The notes under the pieces are model-generated. The model made no database searches. It was not told where the DNA came from and was given only the letters and a program-made list of their open reading frames with translations. DNA of 64,000 nucleotides from Serratia fonticola (GTDB lineage Bacteria > Pseudomonadota > Gammaproteobacteria > Enterobacterales > Enterobacteriaceae), in contig NZ_CP011254.1 in the NCBI RefSeq assembly GCF_001006005.1, positions 4,030,001 through 4,094,000 of the forward strand, read 5' to 3'. The translations under genes and the position numbers were made by a program. Every line of letters starts with the position of its first letter. The first letter of the stretch is position 1. Shown one piece after another: positions 1 through 10,520 of the stretch.

Positions 1-252
1 GCCGAACAATAGCTCTTGCGTGCAGCTGGCAAATTCAGGAATACCTTCAATACCCAGGTAGTTTTTGGTGGTCTCATTTTCCAGCAGATACTGCTCAGCT
101 TTCTTGACGCTGGTCAGCACCGGCGTTTTGCCAGTTTCGTCTTTATAGACGCCAATACCCAGGTTGATTTTATTCTCACGCTTGTCGGCGCGGAAAATGT
201 CGGTCAGACCCAGAATCGGATCGGCAGGTGCAGCGGTGATTTTTTCAAACAT
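1..252 (-). CDS. aspC: aspartate aminotransferase, N-terminal part
   Basis: PLP-dependent aminotransferase that interconverts aspartate/2-oxoglutarate and oxaloacetate/glutamate in the cytoplasm. Only the first 84 codons are in the window; the gene runs off the left edge. The start [16 protein letters not shown] and the later [20 protein letters not shown] are near-identical to E. coli AspC. The ATG is at 252-250. The neighbour upstream is ompF, as in E. coli (asnS-ompF-aspC). Nothing unusual is visible in this fragment. Confidence 0.95.
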   Translation of the reverse strand, partial: MFEKITAAPADPILGLTDIFRADKRENKINLGIGVYKDETGKTPVLTSVKKAEQYLLENETTKNYLGIEGIPEFASCTQELLFG

Positions 253-434
253 GTCAGATGCTTCCATGGCCTAGAGTTAAGCAGACAGAAACATCAGGGT
301 AGCGCCAGTTATCGTCTTTGCCAACCGTTTGCGAGAAAAACACCTCGATCTTGTGACGGCGGCAGATTCAGCACAAAAAATGACGGGGAAGGGCAGATTG
401 GCAGAATAAAAAATGGCGTAAAGCGCTAAAAACA

Positions 435-463
435 AAAACAGGGCCGAAGCCCTGTTTTTTTAA
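435..463 (-). terminator. Rho-independent terminator of ompF
   Basis: Read on the minus strand, a perfect stem AACAGGGC / GCCCTGTT closed by a TTCG tetraloop is followed by TTTTTG. It lies about 40 bases past the ompF stop. It has T-rich sequence on both sides and could work in either direction. Confidence 0.85.
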
Positions 464-499
464 CTTAGCTGACGACGAACCGTCATCAAGTGCAACAAC

Positions 500-1612
500 T
501 TAGAACTGGTAAACCAGACCGGTAGCTACGATGTTGTCAGTAGCGATGTTGTTAGCACGAGTAAAGTCGTTTTCGTCCAGCAGGTTGATTTTGTAATCAA
601 CGTAGGTAGACATGTTTTTGTTGAAGTAGTAAGTCGCACCTACGTCAACGTATTTAACCAGGTCAGCGTCGCCGCCGCCGAAGTTACTACCGTTTGCGTT
701 ACGACCAGCCAGGTTTTTACCTTTAGACTGCAGGTAAGCGATGGATGGACGCAAGCCGAAATCGAACTGGTACTGAGCTACCACTTCAAAGTTCTGAGTT
801 TTGTTAGCGATGGTGAAATCTGATTCGCCGTATGGAGTCATGTTGCGGGTTTCTGCATACATGGTTGCCAGGTAGACGTTGTTGGCGTCGTATTTAGCAC
901 CAACGGTCCATGCTTCAGCGTCTTTACCACCAGCAGTAGACAGATTGGTTTGAGCGTCAGTACGGTCAGAACCAGAGTAGGCAGCACCTACGCTAACGCC
1001 TGAATCCAGGATTGCGTAAGTAGAGGACACACCCCAACCGTCACCGTTTTGTTTCTTCAGGTCACGCTTGTCGTTTTCGTTCTTGCCTTGGTACTGCACA
1101 GCGAAGTTCAGGCCATCAACCATACCGAAGAAGTTGTTGTTACGGTAAGTAGCAACACCGTTGGTACGGCCAGTCATGAAGTTGTCGGTAGTGGTGTAAG
1201 TATCGCCACCGAATTCTGGCAGCATATCTGTCCAGCCTTCAACGTCATACACTACGCCGTAGTTACGACCGTAGTCGAATGAACCGTAGTCAGCAAATTT
1301 CAGACCCGCGAAGCCCAGACGAGTTTTAGTACCTTCGGTACCTTGTGACTCAGCGTGGTTAGCTTGCACGTTGTATTCCCACTGACCGTAACCGGTCAGT
1401 TGGTCAGTAATCTGGGTTTCACCTTTGAAGCCAAAACGCACGTATGACTGGTCGCCATCGTTGCCTTTGTCGTTAGAGAAGTAGTGCAGACCGTCAACTT
1501 TACCGTACAGATCCAGTTTGTTGCCGTCTTTGTTGTAGATCTCAGCTGCGTTGGCTGCACCAGCTGCTAACAGAGCTGGGATCACTACTGCAAGAATGTT
1601 GCGCTTCATCAT
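500..1612 (-). CDS. ompF: outer membrane general porin (OmpF/OmpC family)
   Basis: Trimeric 16-stranded beta-barrel porin that lets small hydrophilic solutes cross the outer membrane. The signal peptide [22 protein letters not shown] is cut before [16 protein letters not shown], the usual mature porin start. The L3 constriction-loop motif around PEFGGDTY is present, and the protein ends in the outer-membrane insertion signal VYQF. I start at the second of three consecutive ATG codons (1615, 1612, 1609), which matches E. coli MMKRN; a GAGGGT ribosome site precedes them. The longer upstream frame (to 1627) is less likely. Position between aspC and asnS supports ompF rather than ompC. Regulation by OmpR is expected from the family, but sites were not mapped. 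Confidence 0.93.
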   Translation of the reverse strand: MMKRNILAVVIPALLAAGAANAAEIYNKDGNKLDLYGKVDGLHYFSNDKGNDGDQSYVRFGFKGETQITDQLTGYGQWEYNVQANHAESQGTEGTKTRLGFAGLKFADYGSFDYGRNYGVVYDVEGWTDMLPEFGGDTYTTTDNFMTGRTNGVATYRNNNFFGMVDGLNFAVQYQGKNENDKRDLKKQNGDGWGVSSTYAILDSGVSVGAAYSGSDRTDAQTNLSTAGGKDAEAWTVGAKYDANNVYLATMYAETRNMTPYGESDFTIANKTQNFEVVAQYQFDFGLRPSIAYLQSKGKNLAGRNANGSNFGGGDADLVKYVDVGATYYFNKNMSTYVDYKINLLDENDFTRANNIATDNIVATGLVYQF

Positions 1613-1850
1613 CATTATTACCCTCATTGGTTTTATTCGGACACCTTGCCACTGCCGCCAATAATTCTTTTGGAACTATTGTTGATAGATTGGTGTCGTC
1701 CTGTGTCTGCACGCAGTGTTCCATTCACGGGCAGGTTTATCTAGAACGAAAATGCTACCAATGTCGCAATCTGGTTTCAGAAAGAAACGATGTGTAACAA
1801 TTTGTGTATTTTAGGGAACTTTGTGATGTAGGTCAATAATCAAAAATGCG
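1613..1850 (-). promoter_or_regulatory. ompF promoter and leader region
   Basis: Gene-free stretch between ompF and the asnS terminator. It is AT-rich with scattered runs suited to OmpR binding, as known upstream of ompF in relatives, but I cannot place individual sites or the -10/-35 boxes by eye. No ORF here is convincing. Confidence 0.45.
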
Positions 1851-1873
1851 AAAGGCCAGCTAAGCTGGCCTTT
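1851..1873 (-). terminator. terminator of asnS
   Basis: Palindrome AAAGGCCAGC-TAA-GCTGGCCTTT just past the asnS stop. On the minus strand the stem is followed by a T-rich stretch. It separates asnS from the ompF promoter. Confidence 0.8.
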
Positions 1874-1915
1874 ATTATGTAAAAAAAATGTTTAAATTAT
1901 GCTGGGTTTTATGAC

Positions 1916-3316
1916 TTAGAAGCTGGCGTTACGTGGCGTTCTTGGGAACGGGATCACGTCACGGACGTTCTGCACCCCGGTCACATAGGCGATTAAACGC
2001 TCAAAACCTAAGCCAAAACCAGAATGTGGCACGGTGCCATAGCGGCGCAGGTCACGATACCACCAATAATCTTCTTTATTGAGGCCCATCTCTGCCAGAC
2101 GCTGATCCAGCACATCCAGACGCTCTTCACGCTGTGAACCACCGATGATTTCACCAATGCCCGGCGCTAGCACGTCCATCGCCGCGACGGTTTTGCCATC
2201 TTCATTCATGCGCATATAGAAGGCTTTGATATCTTTCGGGTAGTTTTTCACAACTACCGGAGCCTTGAAGTGTTGCTCGGCCAAATAGCGCTCGTGTTCA
2301 GACGACAGATCGATACCCCAGGAAACCGGGTTCTCGAAGGTCTGGCCGGAAGCAATCAGGATCTCGACCGCTTCGGTGTAGTCCACTTGGGCGAAATCGG
2401 AAGAGACAAAGCGCTTCAGACGGTCGATGGCATCTTTATCTACCCGCTCAGCAAAGAATTGCAGATCGTCGGCACGTTCATCCAGCACCGCCTGGAAGAC
2501 ATACTTCAGCATGCTTTCGGCCAGCCCGGCAATGTCGTCCAGGGAAGCAAAGGCGACTTCCGGTTCGATCATCCAGAATTCCGCCAGGTGACGGCTGGTG
2601 TTCGAGTTCTCGGCACGGAAGGTGGGGCCAAAGGTATAAATTTTTGACAGTGCACAGGCGTAGGTTTCGCCGTTCAACTGGCCGGATACGGTCAGGAAGG
2701 CTTCTTTACCGAAGAAATCCTGGCTGAAATCGACGGCACCTTTATCAGTACGTGGCAGGTTTTCCATATCCAGCGTGGAGACGCGGAACATTTCACCGGC
2801 ACCTTCGGTATCAGAGGCGGTGATCAGCGGGGTGGAAACCCAGAAATAACCGTTCTCGTGGAAGTAGCGGTGGATCGCCTGTGCCAAGGTGTGGCGAACG
2901 CGGGCAACCGCGCCAATCAGGTTGGTGCGTGGGCGCAGGTGGGCAACTTCGCGCAGGTATTCGATGCTGTGGCGTTTGGCCGCCATTGGATAGGTGTCAG
3001 GATCGTCAACCCAACCCACCACCTTGATGGCTGTGGCCTGCAGTTCGAAGCTCTGGCCTTCACCCGGCGAAGGTACCACGGTACCGGTCACTTCAATGGA
3101 ACAGCCGGTGGTCAGGCGTAACACTTCGTCCTGATAATTCGGCAGAGAATCATTAACGACGGCCTGTAACGGATTAAAGCAGGAGCCGTCATAAACGGCG
3201 AGGAAGGAGATACCAGCTTTAGAATCTCTCCGGGTACGTACCCAACCGCGCACGGTGACTTCACTGTCAACCGCAGCACGACCTTGCAGTACGTCGACTA
3301 CAGGCACTACGCTCAT
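1916..3316 (-). CDS. asnS: asparaginyl-tRNA synthetase
   Basis: Cytoplasmic class IIb aminoacyl-tRNA synthetase that charges tRNA-Asn. The 466 residues are the family length. An N-terminal OB-fold anticodon-binding domain (about residues 1-110, including [17 protein letters not shown]) precedes the class II catalytic core, with motif 2 around [20 protein letters not shown] and motif 3 [15 protein letters not shown] near the C-terminus. It starts at ATG 3316 after an AGAGAG-type ribosome site. It is a single-gene unit between pncB and ompF, as in E. coli. Confidence 0.98.
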   Translation of the reverse strand: MSVVPVVDVLQGRAAVDSEVTVRGWVRTRRDSKAGISFLAVYDGSCFNPLQAVVNDSLPNYQDEVLRLTTGCSIEVTGTVVPSPGEGQSFELQATAIKVVGWVDDPDTYPMAAKRHSIEYLREVAHLRPRTNLIGAVARVRHTLAQAIHRYFHENGYFWVSTPLITASDTEGAGEMFRVSTLDMENLPRTDKGAVDFSQDFFGKEAFLTVSGQLNGETYACALSKIYTFGPTFRAENSNTSRHLAEFWMIEPEVAFASLDDIAGLAESMLKYVFQAVLDERADDLQFFAERVDKDAIDRLKRFVSSDFAQVDYTEAVEILIASGQTFENPVSWGIDLSSEHERYLAEQHFKAPVVVKNYPKDIKAFYMRMNEDGKTVAAMDVLAPGIGEIIGGSQREERLDVLDQRLAEMGLNKEDYWWYRDLRRYGTVPHSGFGLGFERLIAYVTGVQNVRDVIPFPRTPRNASF

Positions 3317-3555
3317 AGATTTCTCTCTTATAAGTTTTTCAGAAATAGCCTAACAACCCAAGAATTTGGGGATATTGCTATGTTACTTGCCGCGTTGCAG
3401 AGCACAAGTAGAAATCATCAGAATGGGACAAGATTTATTACAGTGAGGTAAAAAAACAGGAGGTATATAAAGGAAGAGAGGGATCGCTGGCGAGAAATGC
3501 CCACACGTTTGCATCACCAATTGGCTCCTGTTCCTTAACGCAGCTCCGTACAGCT

Positions 3556-3576
3556 CCCTCTCCCAGTGGGAGAGGG
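3556..3576. repeat. short perfect palindrome between pncB and asnS
   Basis: CCCTCTCCCAGTGGGAGAGGG forms a nine-pair stem. It is followed on the plus strand by GTTGG and no T-run. Palindromes of this kind recur between genes in Serratia relatives. It may also end pncB transcription, which is read leftwards through it. Confidence 0.6.
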
Positions 3577-3594
3577 TTGGAGTGAAGGGATGCC

Positions 3595-4800
3595 TTAACT
3601 GGCTTTCTTCACCAGCGGCAGATCGAAGGCTTTGCGCAGCGCTTTGACAAACGCAGGGTCCTGGCAGATGGTTTTGCCTGGGCTATCGGACAGTTTGGCC
3701 ACCGGCTTGCCTTTACACTCGACCAGCTTGATCACGATATTCAACGGCTTGACGCCGGGGATATTGCAGGTCAGACGCGTACCGATGCCGAACGCCAGGT
3801 TGATACGCCGATCAAAGTGGCGATACAGCGCCAACGCCTTATCCAGATCCAGATTGTCTGAAAACACCAGCGTCTTGCTCATGGGATCGATGCCCAATTG
3901 CTGGTAATGGGCAATGGCTTTTTCACCCCATTCGATCGGATCGCCAGAGTCGTGGCGCAATCCTTGATAACGCTGGGCAAACTGTTTGCCGAAATCACGC
4001 AGGAACGCATCCATGGTGATACAGTCGGTAAGTGCAATGCCGAGCTGATCGGGATATTCATCCAGCCAGGCCTGCAAGGCGGCACGTTGGCTGTTGGCCA
4101 GCACCGGGCTAATCTGTTGATGAGCCTGGAACCATTCATGGGCTTGCGTGCCAACCGGGATCAGATCCAGCCGATGCGCCAAATCGTAGTTACTGGTGCC
4201 AACCAGATAGGGGAATTCGTTTTTCAACGTGCTGACAATGGCCTGTTGCACCTCGCGGGAGAAGCGGCGACGGCTGCCAAAGTCCATCAGCTTGAAGCGT
4301 GAGATATCAATATCCCCGCTCAGTTGCTTGAACTGCGCCAGGTTCTGGCGCAACTGGCTAATTGCCATCTCTGGCGTGGCCTGTGGCGAACGGTGGCGGT
4401 GCACTACTTCGCTGATCACGGCCAACAACGGCACTTCCCACATAATCACTTCGCGCCAGGGGCCAGCGATACGGATATGCAATTTGCCGTCGTGACTGCT
4501 AATGCTGACCTGCTGCGGATCGTAGCGAAACTCCCGTAGCCAGCTCAGGTAATCCTGATGGAAGAAAGGCAGGCTGGAGAGATAGCGGTGTTCGGCTTCG
4601 GTTAGCGCCAACTCGCTCATCATGGCAACCTGCGCGCGGATCTCGTCGGCATATTCGCCCAGCAGTTCGTCGCCACGGCAACGAAACTCCGCCGCAACGG
4701 TAATTGCGGGGTAGCGATGGAACACTGCTTGCTGCATATGAAGCTTGTAGGCGTCAGTATCAAGCAGTGAAGTCAAAATCGGGGAAGCGTATAGAGTCAT
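3595..4800 (-). CDS. pncB: nicotinate phosphoribosyltransferase
   Basis: Converts nicotinate and PRPP (with ATP) to nicotinate mononucleotide, the entry step of the NAD salvage (Preiss-Handler) pathway. The 401 residues equal the usual enterobacterial length. The N-terminus [18 protein letters not shown] and the later segments [29 protein letters not shown] and [16 protein letters not shown] are PncB hallmarks; the last carries the phosphoribosyl-binding region. The ATG at 4800 gives the standard start. It is monocistronic, flanked by asnS and a GGDEF gene. NadR control is known in relatives but no operator was located. Confidence 0.97.
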   Translation of the reverse strand: MTLYASPILTSLLDTDAYKLHMQQAVFHRYPAITVAAEFRCRGDELLGEYADEIRAQVAMMSELALTEAEHRYLSSLPFFHQDYLSWLREFRYDPQQVSISSHDGKLHIRIAGPWREVIMWEVPLLAVISEVVHRHRSPQATPEMAISQLRQNLAQFKQLSGDIDISRFKLMDFGSRRRFSREVQQAIVSTLKNEFPYLVGTSNYDLAHRLDLIPVGTQAHEWFQAHQQISPVLANSQRAALQAWLDEYPDQLGIALTDCITMDAFLRDFGKQFAQRYQGLRHDSGDPIEWGEKAIAHYQQLGIDPMSKTLVFSDNLDLDKALALYRHFDRRINLAFGIGTRLTCNIPGVKPLNIVIKLVECKGKPVAKLSDSPGKTICQDPAFVKALRKAFDLPLVKKAS

Positions 4801-4973
4801 ATCGCGTTACAGCATCCTCGTCAGGCGCGTGTCCAAATCCGGATAATCAAAAAAGTGGGGGGAGTATACCCGGATTATCCTGTTATTGAAGCCTCATCAC
4901 ACCACAAATGGCCGGAACGGGTCGAGGATAAAACGTGCCTTTATTTTACCGGCGGCATAACCTCAGCCAGAAA

Positions 4974-5004
4974 AAGCCATTTAATCCAATAAACTGAATG
5001 GCTT
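4974..5004 (-). terminator. terminator of the GGDEF gene
   Basis: Stem AAGCCATT / AATGGCTT with a 15-base loop; on the minus strand it is followed by TTTTT. It lies 50 bases past the GGDEF stop codon. Confidence 0.7.
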
Positions 5005-5053
5005 AGTTGATTTACTCATAAAAATTATGAGGTTAATTATTTTAAACACAGAT

Positions 5054-6754
5054 TCAGATAAAACCGGTTGGCGTATAAATACTGACCCGATTGCGCCCGC
5101 TCTTCTTACAAAAATAGAGCGCTTCATCGGCCTGTTTGATGGCTGGATGTAGTTCTGCCAGGTTGCCTACGGCAGCGATGCCACAGCTGATGGTAAAGCG
5201 CACCCGTTTTCCGTTGAGTAACTCCAGGCACATCTGTTGGGTTTGTTCACGCAGCGCTTCCATCATGCTGCGGGCATTTTCCAGGGAACAGTGGCCGAGC
5301 AGCAGGGCAAACTCCTCACCGCCATAGCGGCAAAAGATATCGCTGGAACGGAAGGTGTTACTTAACGACTGGGCGAACATCACCAGCACTCGGTCGCCGA
5401 CATCGTGGCCATAGGTATCGTTAAGACGCTTGAAGTTATCGATATCGATCAGACAGAACGCCAGCGGGTAGCTGCTCTGGGCGAGCATCTCACACTCGAG
5501 GAAAAATTTGCGGCGGTTATAAATGTTGGTCAAGGGATCGAAGAATGACGAGACTTCCAGCTCTTTGATTAGCTGCTGCTTTTCGTTTTCCAGCGCGATC
5601 TTGACCTGATTGTATTGTTTGAGCTGGGTGATGGCATCACTGATGGCGATTAACTCTTTACTGTAAAAAGCGTCGTTTTCATCAATATTCATATCACCTT
5701 GTGACAGGCGCAGAATATTTTTATGCGTTTTGGTCAGCCAGCGGGTGATGTTGGAACAGAAGATCATGGAAGGCAGCAGGATGAACAAGGCAATCAGCCC
5801 ACTCAGAGAAATCATGCCGTAGATGGCCGTCTGGCTATCATACTTTTTGGCTTCGGAAGCGGCCATCTCCAGCTCAAAGCTACGCTCATAGAGTCTTTGA
5901 GAAAGTTCGTCCATTTCTTCGATATAGCTGGCGATCAGGTTGATGTCATAGACGGTATTGTGGGTAATGGCTTGATATAACCCGTCGGAAATGTTGCTGA
6001 TCCGATTGTTGGAGATGTTACGGAGTATCTCATCCACCAGTTCGGCAATCTGCGGATCGTTATAGGCCAGCTTTAAGAACGCCAAACGGGTACCGAGCGG
6101 GGTGAATACCCCGGTCAATTGGATGGCCTTCAGATAAGCATTCTTGCGTTCCAGGCTGCTGAGATTGACGTCGATAATCTGATCGATCAGCTCGGTCAGC
6201 GACATATTCAGCCGGTTATTAAGGCGAACGGCCTCCAAAAACAGAAATGAGTCCGCATTGATCAGCCGCGTGTCGTAGGTATAGCGGTAGAAGGCTTTGG
6301 TGGTCTGGACGATATAATAGGCGCTGTTGATATTGAACAGATTGCTGTTGGCAGTGTCGACTTGCGTGACCTGACGCGAATCGTTATCCAGCAGCCTTTC
6401 CATCCAATCGAGCATAGAAAGTATGGCAATCTTTTGCCGAATGCCCAGGCGCAGGGCGAGATCGGCATCTACATTGGCTTTAACAATCGCGATTTTATCA
6501 CGCGCCTGTTTATCGGCCTGCTGCCATTCGGCTTGGGTGACGGATTTATCCGCCAGACCTAATCTTTTTAACCGATGTGCCAGCAGCGTAGCCTGAAAGG
6601 CCTCGGCCACTTCTTTGGTCCTGCTGATTTTATACAGGTTTTCCAGGCTTTGCTCATAGCTGGTCCGGGCCTTTATCAGCCCATTGGCAATAAAAACCGC
6701 AAAGGACAGCATGATGGCGAAGGTGAAGAAATAGATCAGGTATTTTACTTTCAT
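5054..6754 (-). CDS. membrane-anchored diguanylate cyclase (GGDEF)
   Basis: Predicted to make cyclic di-GMP from two GTP at the inner membrane. Residues 5-26 form a first membrane helix, about 27-308 an alpha-helical periplasmic sensor region, and 311-333 a second membrane helix. A HAMP-like linker and coiled coil (about 335-400) precede the GGDEF domain (about 401-560). The active-site motif is GGEEF at 478-482, preceded by FDPLTNIYNRR and DIDNFKRLNDTYGHDVGD. An intact allosteric RxxD I-site (RSSD, 469-472) sits five residues before GGEEF, so product inhibition is likely. No EAL domain is present. It is not part of the E. coli gene order here. The ligand sensed is unknown. Confidence 0.9.
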   Translation of the reverse strand: MKVKYLIYFFTFAIMLSFAVFIANGLIKARTSYEQSLENLYKISRTKEVAEAFQATLLAHRLKRLGLADKSVTQAEWQQADKQARDKIAIVKANVDADLALRLGIRQKIAILSMLDWMERLLDNDSRQVTQVDTANSNLFNINSAYYIVQTTKAFYRYTYDTRLINADSFLFLEAVRLNNRLNMSLTELIDQIIDVNLSSLERKNAYLKAIQLTGVFTPLGTRLAFLKLAYNDPQIAELVDEILRNISNNRISNISDGLYQAITHNTVYDINLIASYIEEMDELSQRLYERSFELEMAASEAKKYDSQTAIYGMISLSGLIALFILLPSMIFCSNITRWLTKTHKNILRLSQGDMNIDENDAFYSKELIAISDAITQLKQYNQVKIALENEKQQLIKELEVSSFFDPLTNIYNRRKFFLECEMLAQSSYPLAFCLIDIDNFKRLNDTYGHDVGDRVLVMFAQSLSNTFRSSDIFCRYGGEEFALLLGHCSLENARSMMEALREQTQQMCLELLNGKRVRFTISCGIAAVGNLAELHPAIKQADEALYFCKKSGRNRVSIYTPTGFI

Positions 6755-7098
6755 GCCAATCTGTTTCTCCTACTGGCTCTTGGATGATTATATCATTGCT
6801 ACCGCTGGTTTTCCTCCGCAATTCGGTTGCCAACGGGGACGGAACCGCGCCTGTTTAAGCATAAAATGCTGAGTTTGACGTTAAGTGAAGCGCCAGGGTA
6901 GCTGGAGCATAGCAAACAACAGCGAATGTCTGCGTGAGTCGTGTGATTTCTTGGTGCGATTTGCTGCCATTTCTGGGTTTTTTTTATAGCTGTGATACAG
7001 TTTATTCACAATCGGGCCATTGAGGTACCGCGTCGTCCTGCACGGCGGTACGCTCCGAGTCCGGGATCTGTAACTCACTGAGACGTCAAAGGGTTTTT
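6755..7098. promoter_or_regulatory. intergenic region with pepN and GGDEF gene promoters
   Basis: These 344 bases between divergent genes hold both promoters. A hairpin GTACCGC...GCGGTAC (about 7025-7051) lies in the presumed pepN leader, and AAAGGGTTTTT immediately precedes the pepN ATG. No further gene was seen. Confidence 0.5.
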
Positions 7099-9714
7099 AT
7101 GACACAACAGCCACAGGCGAAGTATCGCCACGATTATCGCGCCCCAGATTATACCATCACCGATATCGACCTGGATTTTGAACTGGATGCAGACACCACG
7201 CGCGTTACCGCCGTCAGCCAGATCAAACGGCAGGGTGCCGCCGGTGCCCCGTTAACGTTGAATGGCGAAGACCTGACTCTGGTGAGTATTCAAGTGGATG
7301 GGCAGCCGTGGAGCGCCTATCACCAGCAAGAAAACCAACTGGTGATTGAACAGCTACCGGCTCAGTTTACCCTGACGATCGTCAACGACATCCATCCGGC
7401 CAAAAATAGCGCGTTGGAAGGGCTATACCTGTCTGGCGAAGCGCTGTGCACCCAATGCGAGGCCGAAGGCTTCCGCCATATCACCTTCTATCTGGATCGC
7501 CCAGACGTGCTGGCCCGTTTCACAACCCGCATCGTCGCCGATAAAGCGCGTTATCCGTTCCTGCTGTCGAACGGCAACCGGGTGGCTGAGGGTGACCTGG
7601 CAGATGGCCGTCACTGGGTACAATGGCAGGATCCGTTCCCTAAGCCTAGCTATCTGTTTGCGTTGGTGGCAGGGGATTTCGACGTGTTGCGCGATAGCTT
7701 CACCACCCGTTCTGGTCGTAAGGTGGCCTTGGAGTTGTTTGTCGATCGTGGCAACCTGGATCGTGCCGACTGGGCCATGACCTCGCTGAAAAACTCGATG
7801 AAGTGGGACGAAACCCGCTTTGGCCTGGAATACGATCTGGATATCTACATGATCGTCGCCGTGGATTTCTTCAACATGGGGGCGATGGAGAACAAAGGGT
7901 TAAATATCTTTAACTCGAAGTATGTGTTGGCCAAGGCCGAAACCGCTACCGACAAGGATTACCTGAATATTGAAGCGGTGATCGGCCACGAATATTTCCA
8001 TAACTGGACCGGCAACCGCGTGACCTGCCGCGACTGGTTCCAACTGAGCCTGAAAGAAGGGCTGACGGTGTTCCGCGATCAGGAGTTCAGCTCTGACCTG
8101 GGCTCCCGTTCAGTCAACCGCATCGATAACGTGCGGGTGATGCGTGGGGCGCAGTTCGCCGAAGACGCCAGCCCGATGGCGCACGCGATCCGGCCGGATA
8201 AAGTGATCGAGATGAACAACTTCTACACCTTGACGGTGTATGAGAAAGGATCCGAAGTGATCCGCATGCTGCACACGCTGCTGGGGGAACAACAGTTCCA
8301 GGCGGGGATGCAGCTCTATTTCGAACGTCACGACGGCAGTGCGGCCACCTGTGACGATTTTGTGCAGGCAATGGAAGACGCTTCCAACGTCGATCTGTCG
8401 CTGTTCCGCCGCTGGTACAGCCAGTCTGGTACGCCGTTGCTGACGGTGCGTGATGACTATAGCGCTGAGGATCAGCAATACCGCTTGCACGTCAGCCAGA
8501 AAACCGCGCCGACGGCCGATCAGCCAGAAAAACTGCCGTTGCATATCCCATTAGATATTGAGCTTTACGACAGCGAAGGCAACGTCATTGCCTTGCAGAA
8601 AGACGGTTCCCCGGTCAATAACGTGTTGAACGTCACCGCCGCCGAACAGACTTTTGTGTTTGATGGCGTCGCGCATAAGCCGGTTCCTTCGCTGCTGCGT
8701 GAGTTCTCTGCACCGGTCAAGCTGGATTATCCGTACAGCGATCAGCAACTGACCTTCCTGATGCAGCATGCGCGCAATGAGTTTTCCCGCTGGGATGCCG
8801 CGCAGAGCCTGCTGGCCATCTACATCAAGCTGAACGTCGCCAAATATCAGCAGAAGCAGCCATTGTCGCTGCCGCTGCATGTGGCAGATGCCTTCCGGGC
8901 GGTGCTGCTGGATGAGCAGTTGGATCCGGCCTTGGCCGCGCAGATCCTCACGCTGCCATCGGAAAACGAAATTGCCGAGCTGTTCGCCATCATCGATCCG
9001 CAAGCCATTTCGGCGGTGCATGAAGCGATCACCCGTTGCCTGGCTAAAGAGCTGGCCGATGAGTGGCTGGCGGTGTATCACGCTAACAAAACCGAAGGGT
9101 ACCGGGTTGAGCACGGCGATATTGCCAAGCGTTCGCTGCGTAATATTTGTCTGCACTATCTGGCTTTCGGCGATGTAGAGCAGGCCGACAAGCTGGTGGT
9201 GCAACAGTTCCAGCAGGCCGATAACATGACCGATTCGCTGGCGGCACTGGCTGCGGCGATGGGGGCACAGTTGCCTTGCCGTGATGCCTTGATGGCCGAG
9301 TTTGATGAGCGCTGGCATCAGGATGGACTGGTGATGGACAAGTGGTTCATCCTCCAGGCCACCAGCCCGGCGGCAGACGTGCTCGGCAAGGTGCGTGCGC
9401 TGCTGCAACACCGTTCATTCAGCCTGAGTAATCCAAACCGCACCCGCTCGCTGATTGGTGGGTTCGCCTCGGCTAACCCGGCGGCGTTCCATGCGGCAGA
9501 CGGCAGTGGCTATCAGTTCCTGGTGGAGATCCTCAGCGATCTGAACAAGCGTAATCCACAGGTTGCCGCGCGGCTGATTGAACCTCTGATCCGTCTGAAG
9601 CGCTATGATGCCTTTCGTCAGGCGTTGATGCGTCAGGCGCTGGAGCAGTTGAAAGGGCTGGAGAACCTGTCTGGCGATCTGTTTGAGAAGATCACCAAGG
9701 CATTAGACGCATAA
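7099..9714 (+). CDS. pepN: aminopeptidase N
   Basis: Cytoplasmic M1-family zinc metallo-aminopeptidase, the main broad-specificity aminopeptidase of enterobacteria. The 871 residues compare with 870 in E. coli. The exopeptidase motif GAMEN is present, followed about 30 residues later by the zinc motif HEYFHNWTGNRVTCRDW and then LKEGLTVFRDQEF, which supplies the third zinc ligand Glu. The start MTQQPQAKYRHDYRAPDY is standard. It is transcribed alone and ended by a strong hairpin at 9721-9744. Confidence 0.98.
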   Translation: MTQQPQAKYRHDYRAPDYTITDIDLDFELDADTTRVTAVSQIKRQGAAGAPLTLNGEDLTLVSIQVDGQPWSAYHQQENQLVIEQLPAQFTLTIVNDIHPAKNSALEGLYLSGEALCTQCEAEGFRHITFYLDRPDVLARFTTRIVADKARYPFLLSNGNRVAEGDLADGRHWVQWQDPFPKPSYLFALVAGDFDVLRDSFTTRSGRKVALELFVDRGNLDRADWAMTSLKNSMKWDETRFGLEYDLDIYMIVAVDFFNMGAMENKGLNIFNSKYVLAKAETATDKDYLNIEAVIGHEYFHNWTGNRVTCRDWFQLSLKEGLTVFRDQEFSSDLGSRSVNRIDNVRVMRGAQFAEDASPMAHAIRPDKVIEMNNFYTLTVYEKGSEVIRMLHTLLGEQQFQAGMQLYFERHDGSAATCDDFVQAMEDASNVDLSLFRRWYSQSGTPLLTVRDDYSAEDQQYRLHVSQKTAPTADQPEKLPLHIPLDIELYDSEGNVIALQKDGSPVNNVLNVTAAEQTFVFDGVAHKPVPSLLREFSAPVKLDYPYSDQQLTFLMQHARNEFSRWDAAQSLLAIYIKLNVAKYQQKQPLSLPLHVADAFRAVLLDEQLDPALAAQILTLPSENEIAELFAIIDPQAISAVHEAITRCLAKELADEWLAVYHANKTEGYRVEHGDIAKRSLRNICLHYLAFGDVEQADKLVVQQFQQADNMTDSLAALAAAMGAQLPCRDALMAEFDERWHQDGLVMDKWFILQATSPAADVLGKVRALLQHRSFSLSNPNRTRSLIGGFASANPAAFHAADGSGYQFLVEILSDLNKRNPQVAARLIEPLIRLKRYDAFRQALMRQALEQLKGLENLSGDLFEKITKALDA

Positions 9715-9720
9715 AAAGCA

Positions 9721-9744
9721 AGGGGACGGCATTTGCCGTCCCCT
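9721..9744. terminator. convergent terminator pepN / ssuB
   Basis: Ten-pair perfect stem AGGGGACGGC-ATTT-GCCGTCCCCT between the converging pepN and ssu operons. T-tracts are short on both sides, so efficiency is uncertain. Confidence 0.75.
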
Positions 9745-9746
9745 GA

Positions 9747-10520
9747 TTAATTCGCCGCCCGGCGGGAAGTTCCAACGGCTTGCGGTGGTGCCAACACTCT
9801 TGCCAACACTTCTGCTTCCAACTCCGCCAGCTTTGCCGAACCTTTACGGCGCGGCCGTGGCAAATCAATAGTCAGATCCAGCCCGATACGTCCTTCTTCG
9901 ATTAACAGCACCCGATCGGCCAGTGCGATCGCCTCGCTAACGTCATGCGTGACCAACAGTACGGTGAAGCCATGCTGTTGCCAAAGCGTTTCGATCAGCC
10001 CCTGCATTTCTATACGCGTTAACGCATCCAGTGCCCCCAAGGGTTCATCCAACAGCAACAACCGTGGGCGATGGATCAACGCACGGGCCAGGGCGACACG
10101 CTGTTTCTGCCCGCCAGACAGTGCGGCCGGCCATTCATTGGCACGGTCGGCCAGCCCAACGGTGGTTAACGCCTGCAATGCAGCATCACGCCAGTTACCG
10201 CGTAGGCCAAGCCCCACGTTATCGATCACCTTTTTCCACGGCAGCAGGCGAGCATCCTGAAACATCAGCCGCGTATCATCTTTGGCGTGGCTGAGCGGGG
10301 CATTACCACTCAACAGTGTCCCGCTGTTGGCCGTTTCCAGCCCTGCGAGCAGGCGCAATAAGGTGCTTTTACCACAGCCGCTGCGGCCAACCACGGCCAC
10401 AAACTGGCCCGCGGTGATGCGGAGTTGCAGATCGTCCAGCACGGTGCGGTTGCCATAACGTTTGGCGATGGCTTCCAGCGTAATGGGGGTGCCTTGCGGG
10501 ATGCGAGTCGGTGCCGTCAT
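9747..10520 (-). CDS. ssuB: aliphatic sulfonate ABC transporter, ATPase
   Basis: ATP-binding subunit that powers uptake of alkanesulfonates as a sulfur source. Walker [10 protein letters not shown], signature [15 protein letters not shown], Walker [14 protein letters not shown] and the switch His in [10 protein letters not shown] are all intact. The 257 residues are family length. It is the last gene of the ssuEADCB operon, and its start overlaps the ssuC stop by one base, so translation is likely coupled. Confidence 0.96.
   Translation of the reverse strand: MTAPTRIPQGTPITLEAIAKRYGNRTVLDDLQLRITAGQFVAVVGRSGCGKSTLLRLLAGLETANSGTLLSGNAPLSHAKDDTRLMFQDARLLPWKKVIDNVGLGLRGNWRDAALQALTTVGLADRANEWPAALSGGQKQRVALARALIHRPRLLLLDEPLGALDALTRIEMQGLIETLWQQHGFTVLLVTHDVSEAIALADRVLLIEEGRIGLDLTIDLPRPRRKGSAKLAELEAEVLARVLAPPQAVGTSRRAAN

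Noticed and set aside
16..429. 137-codon plus-strand ORF at the left edge
   Set aside because: Overlaps aspC antisense and has no recognisable protein features.
8551..9411. 286-codon antisense ORF inside pepN
   Set aside because: Mirror of a long high-GC coding gene; no ribosome site or family resemblance; pepN is certain.
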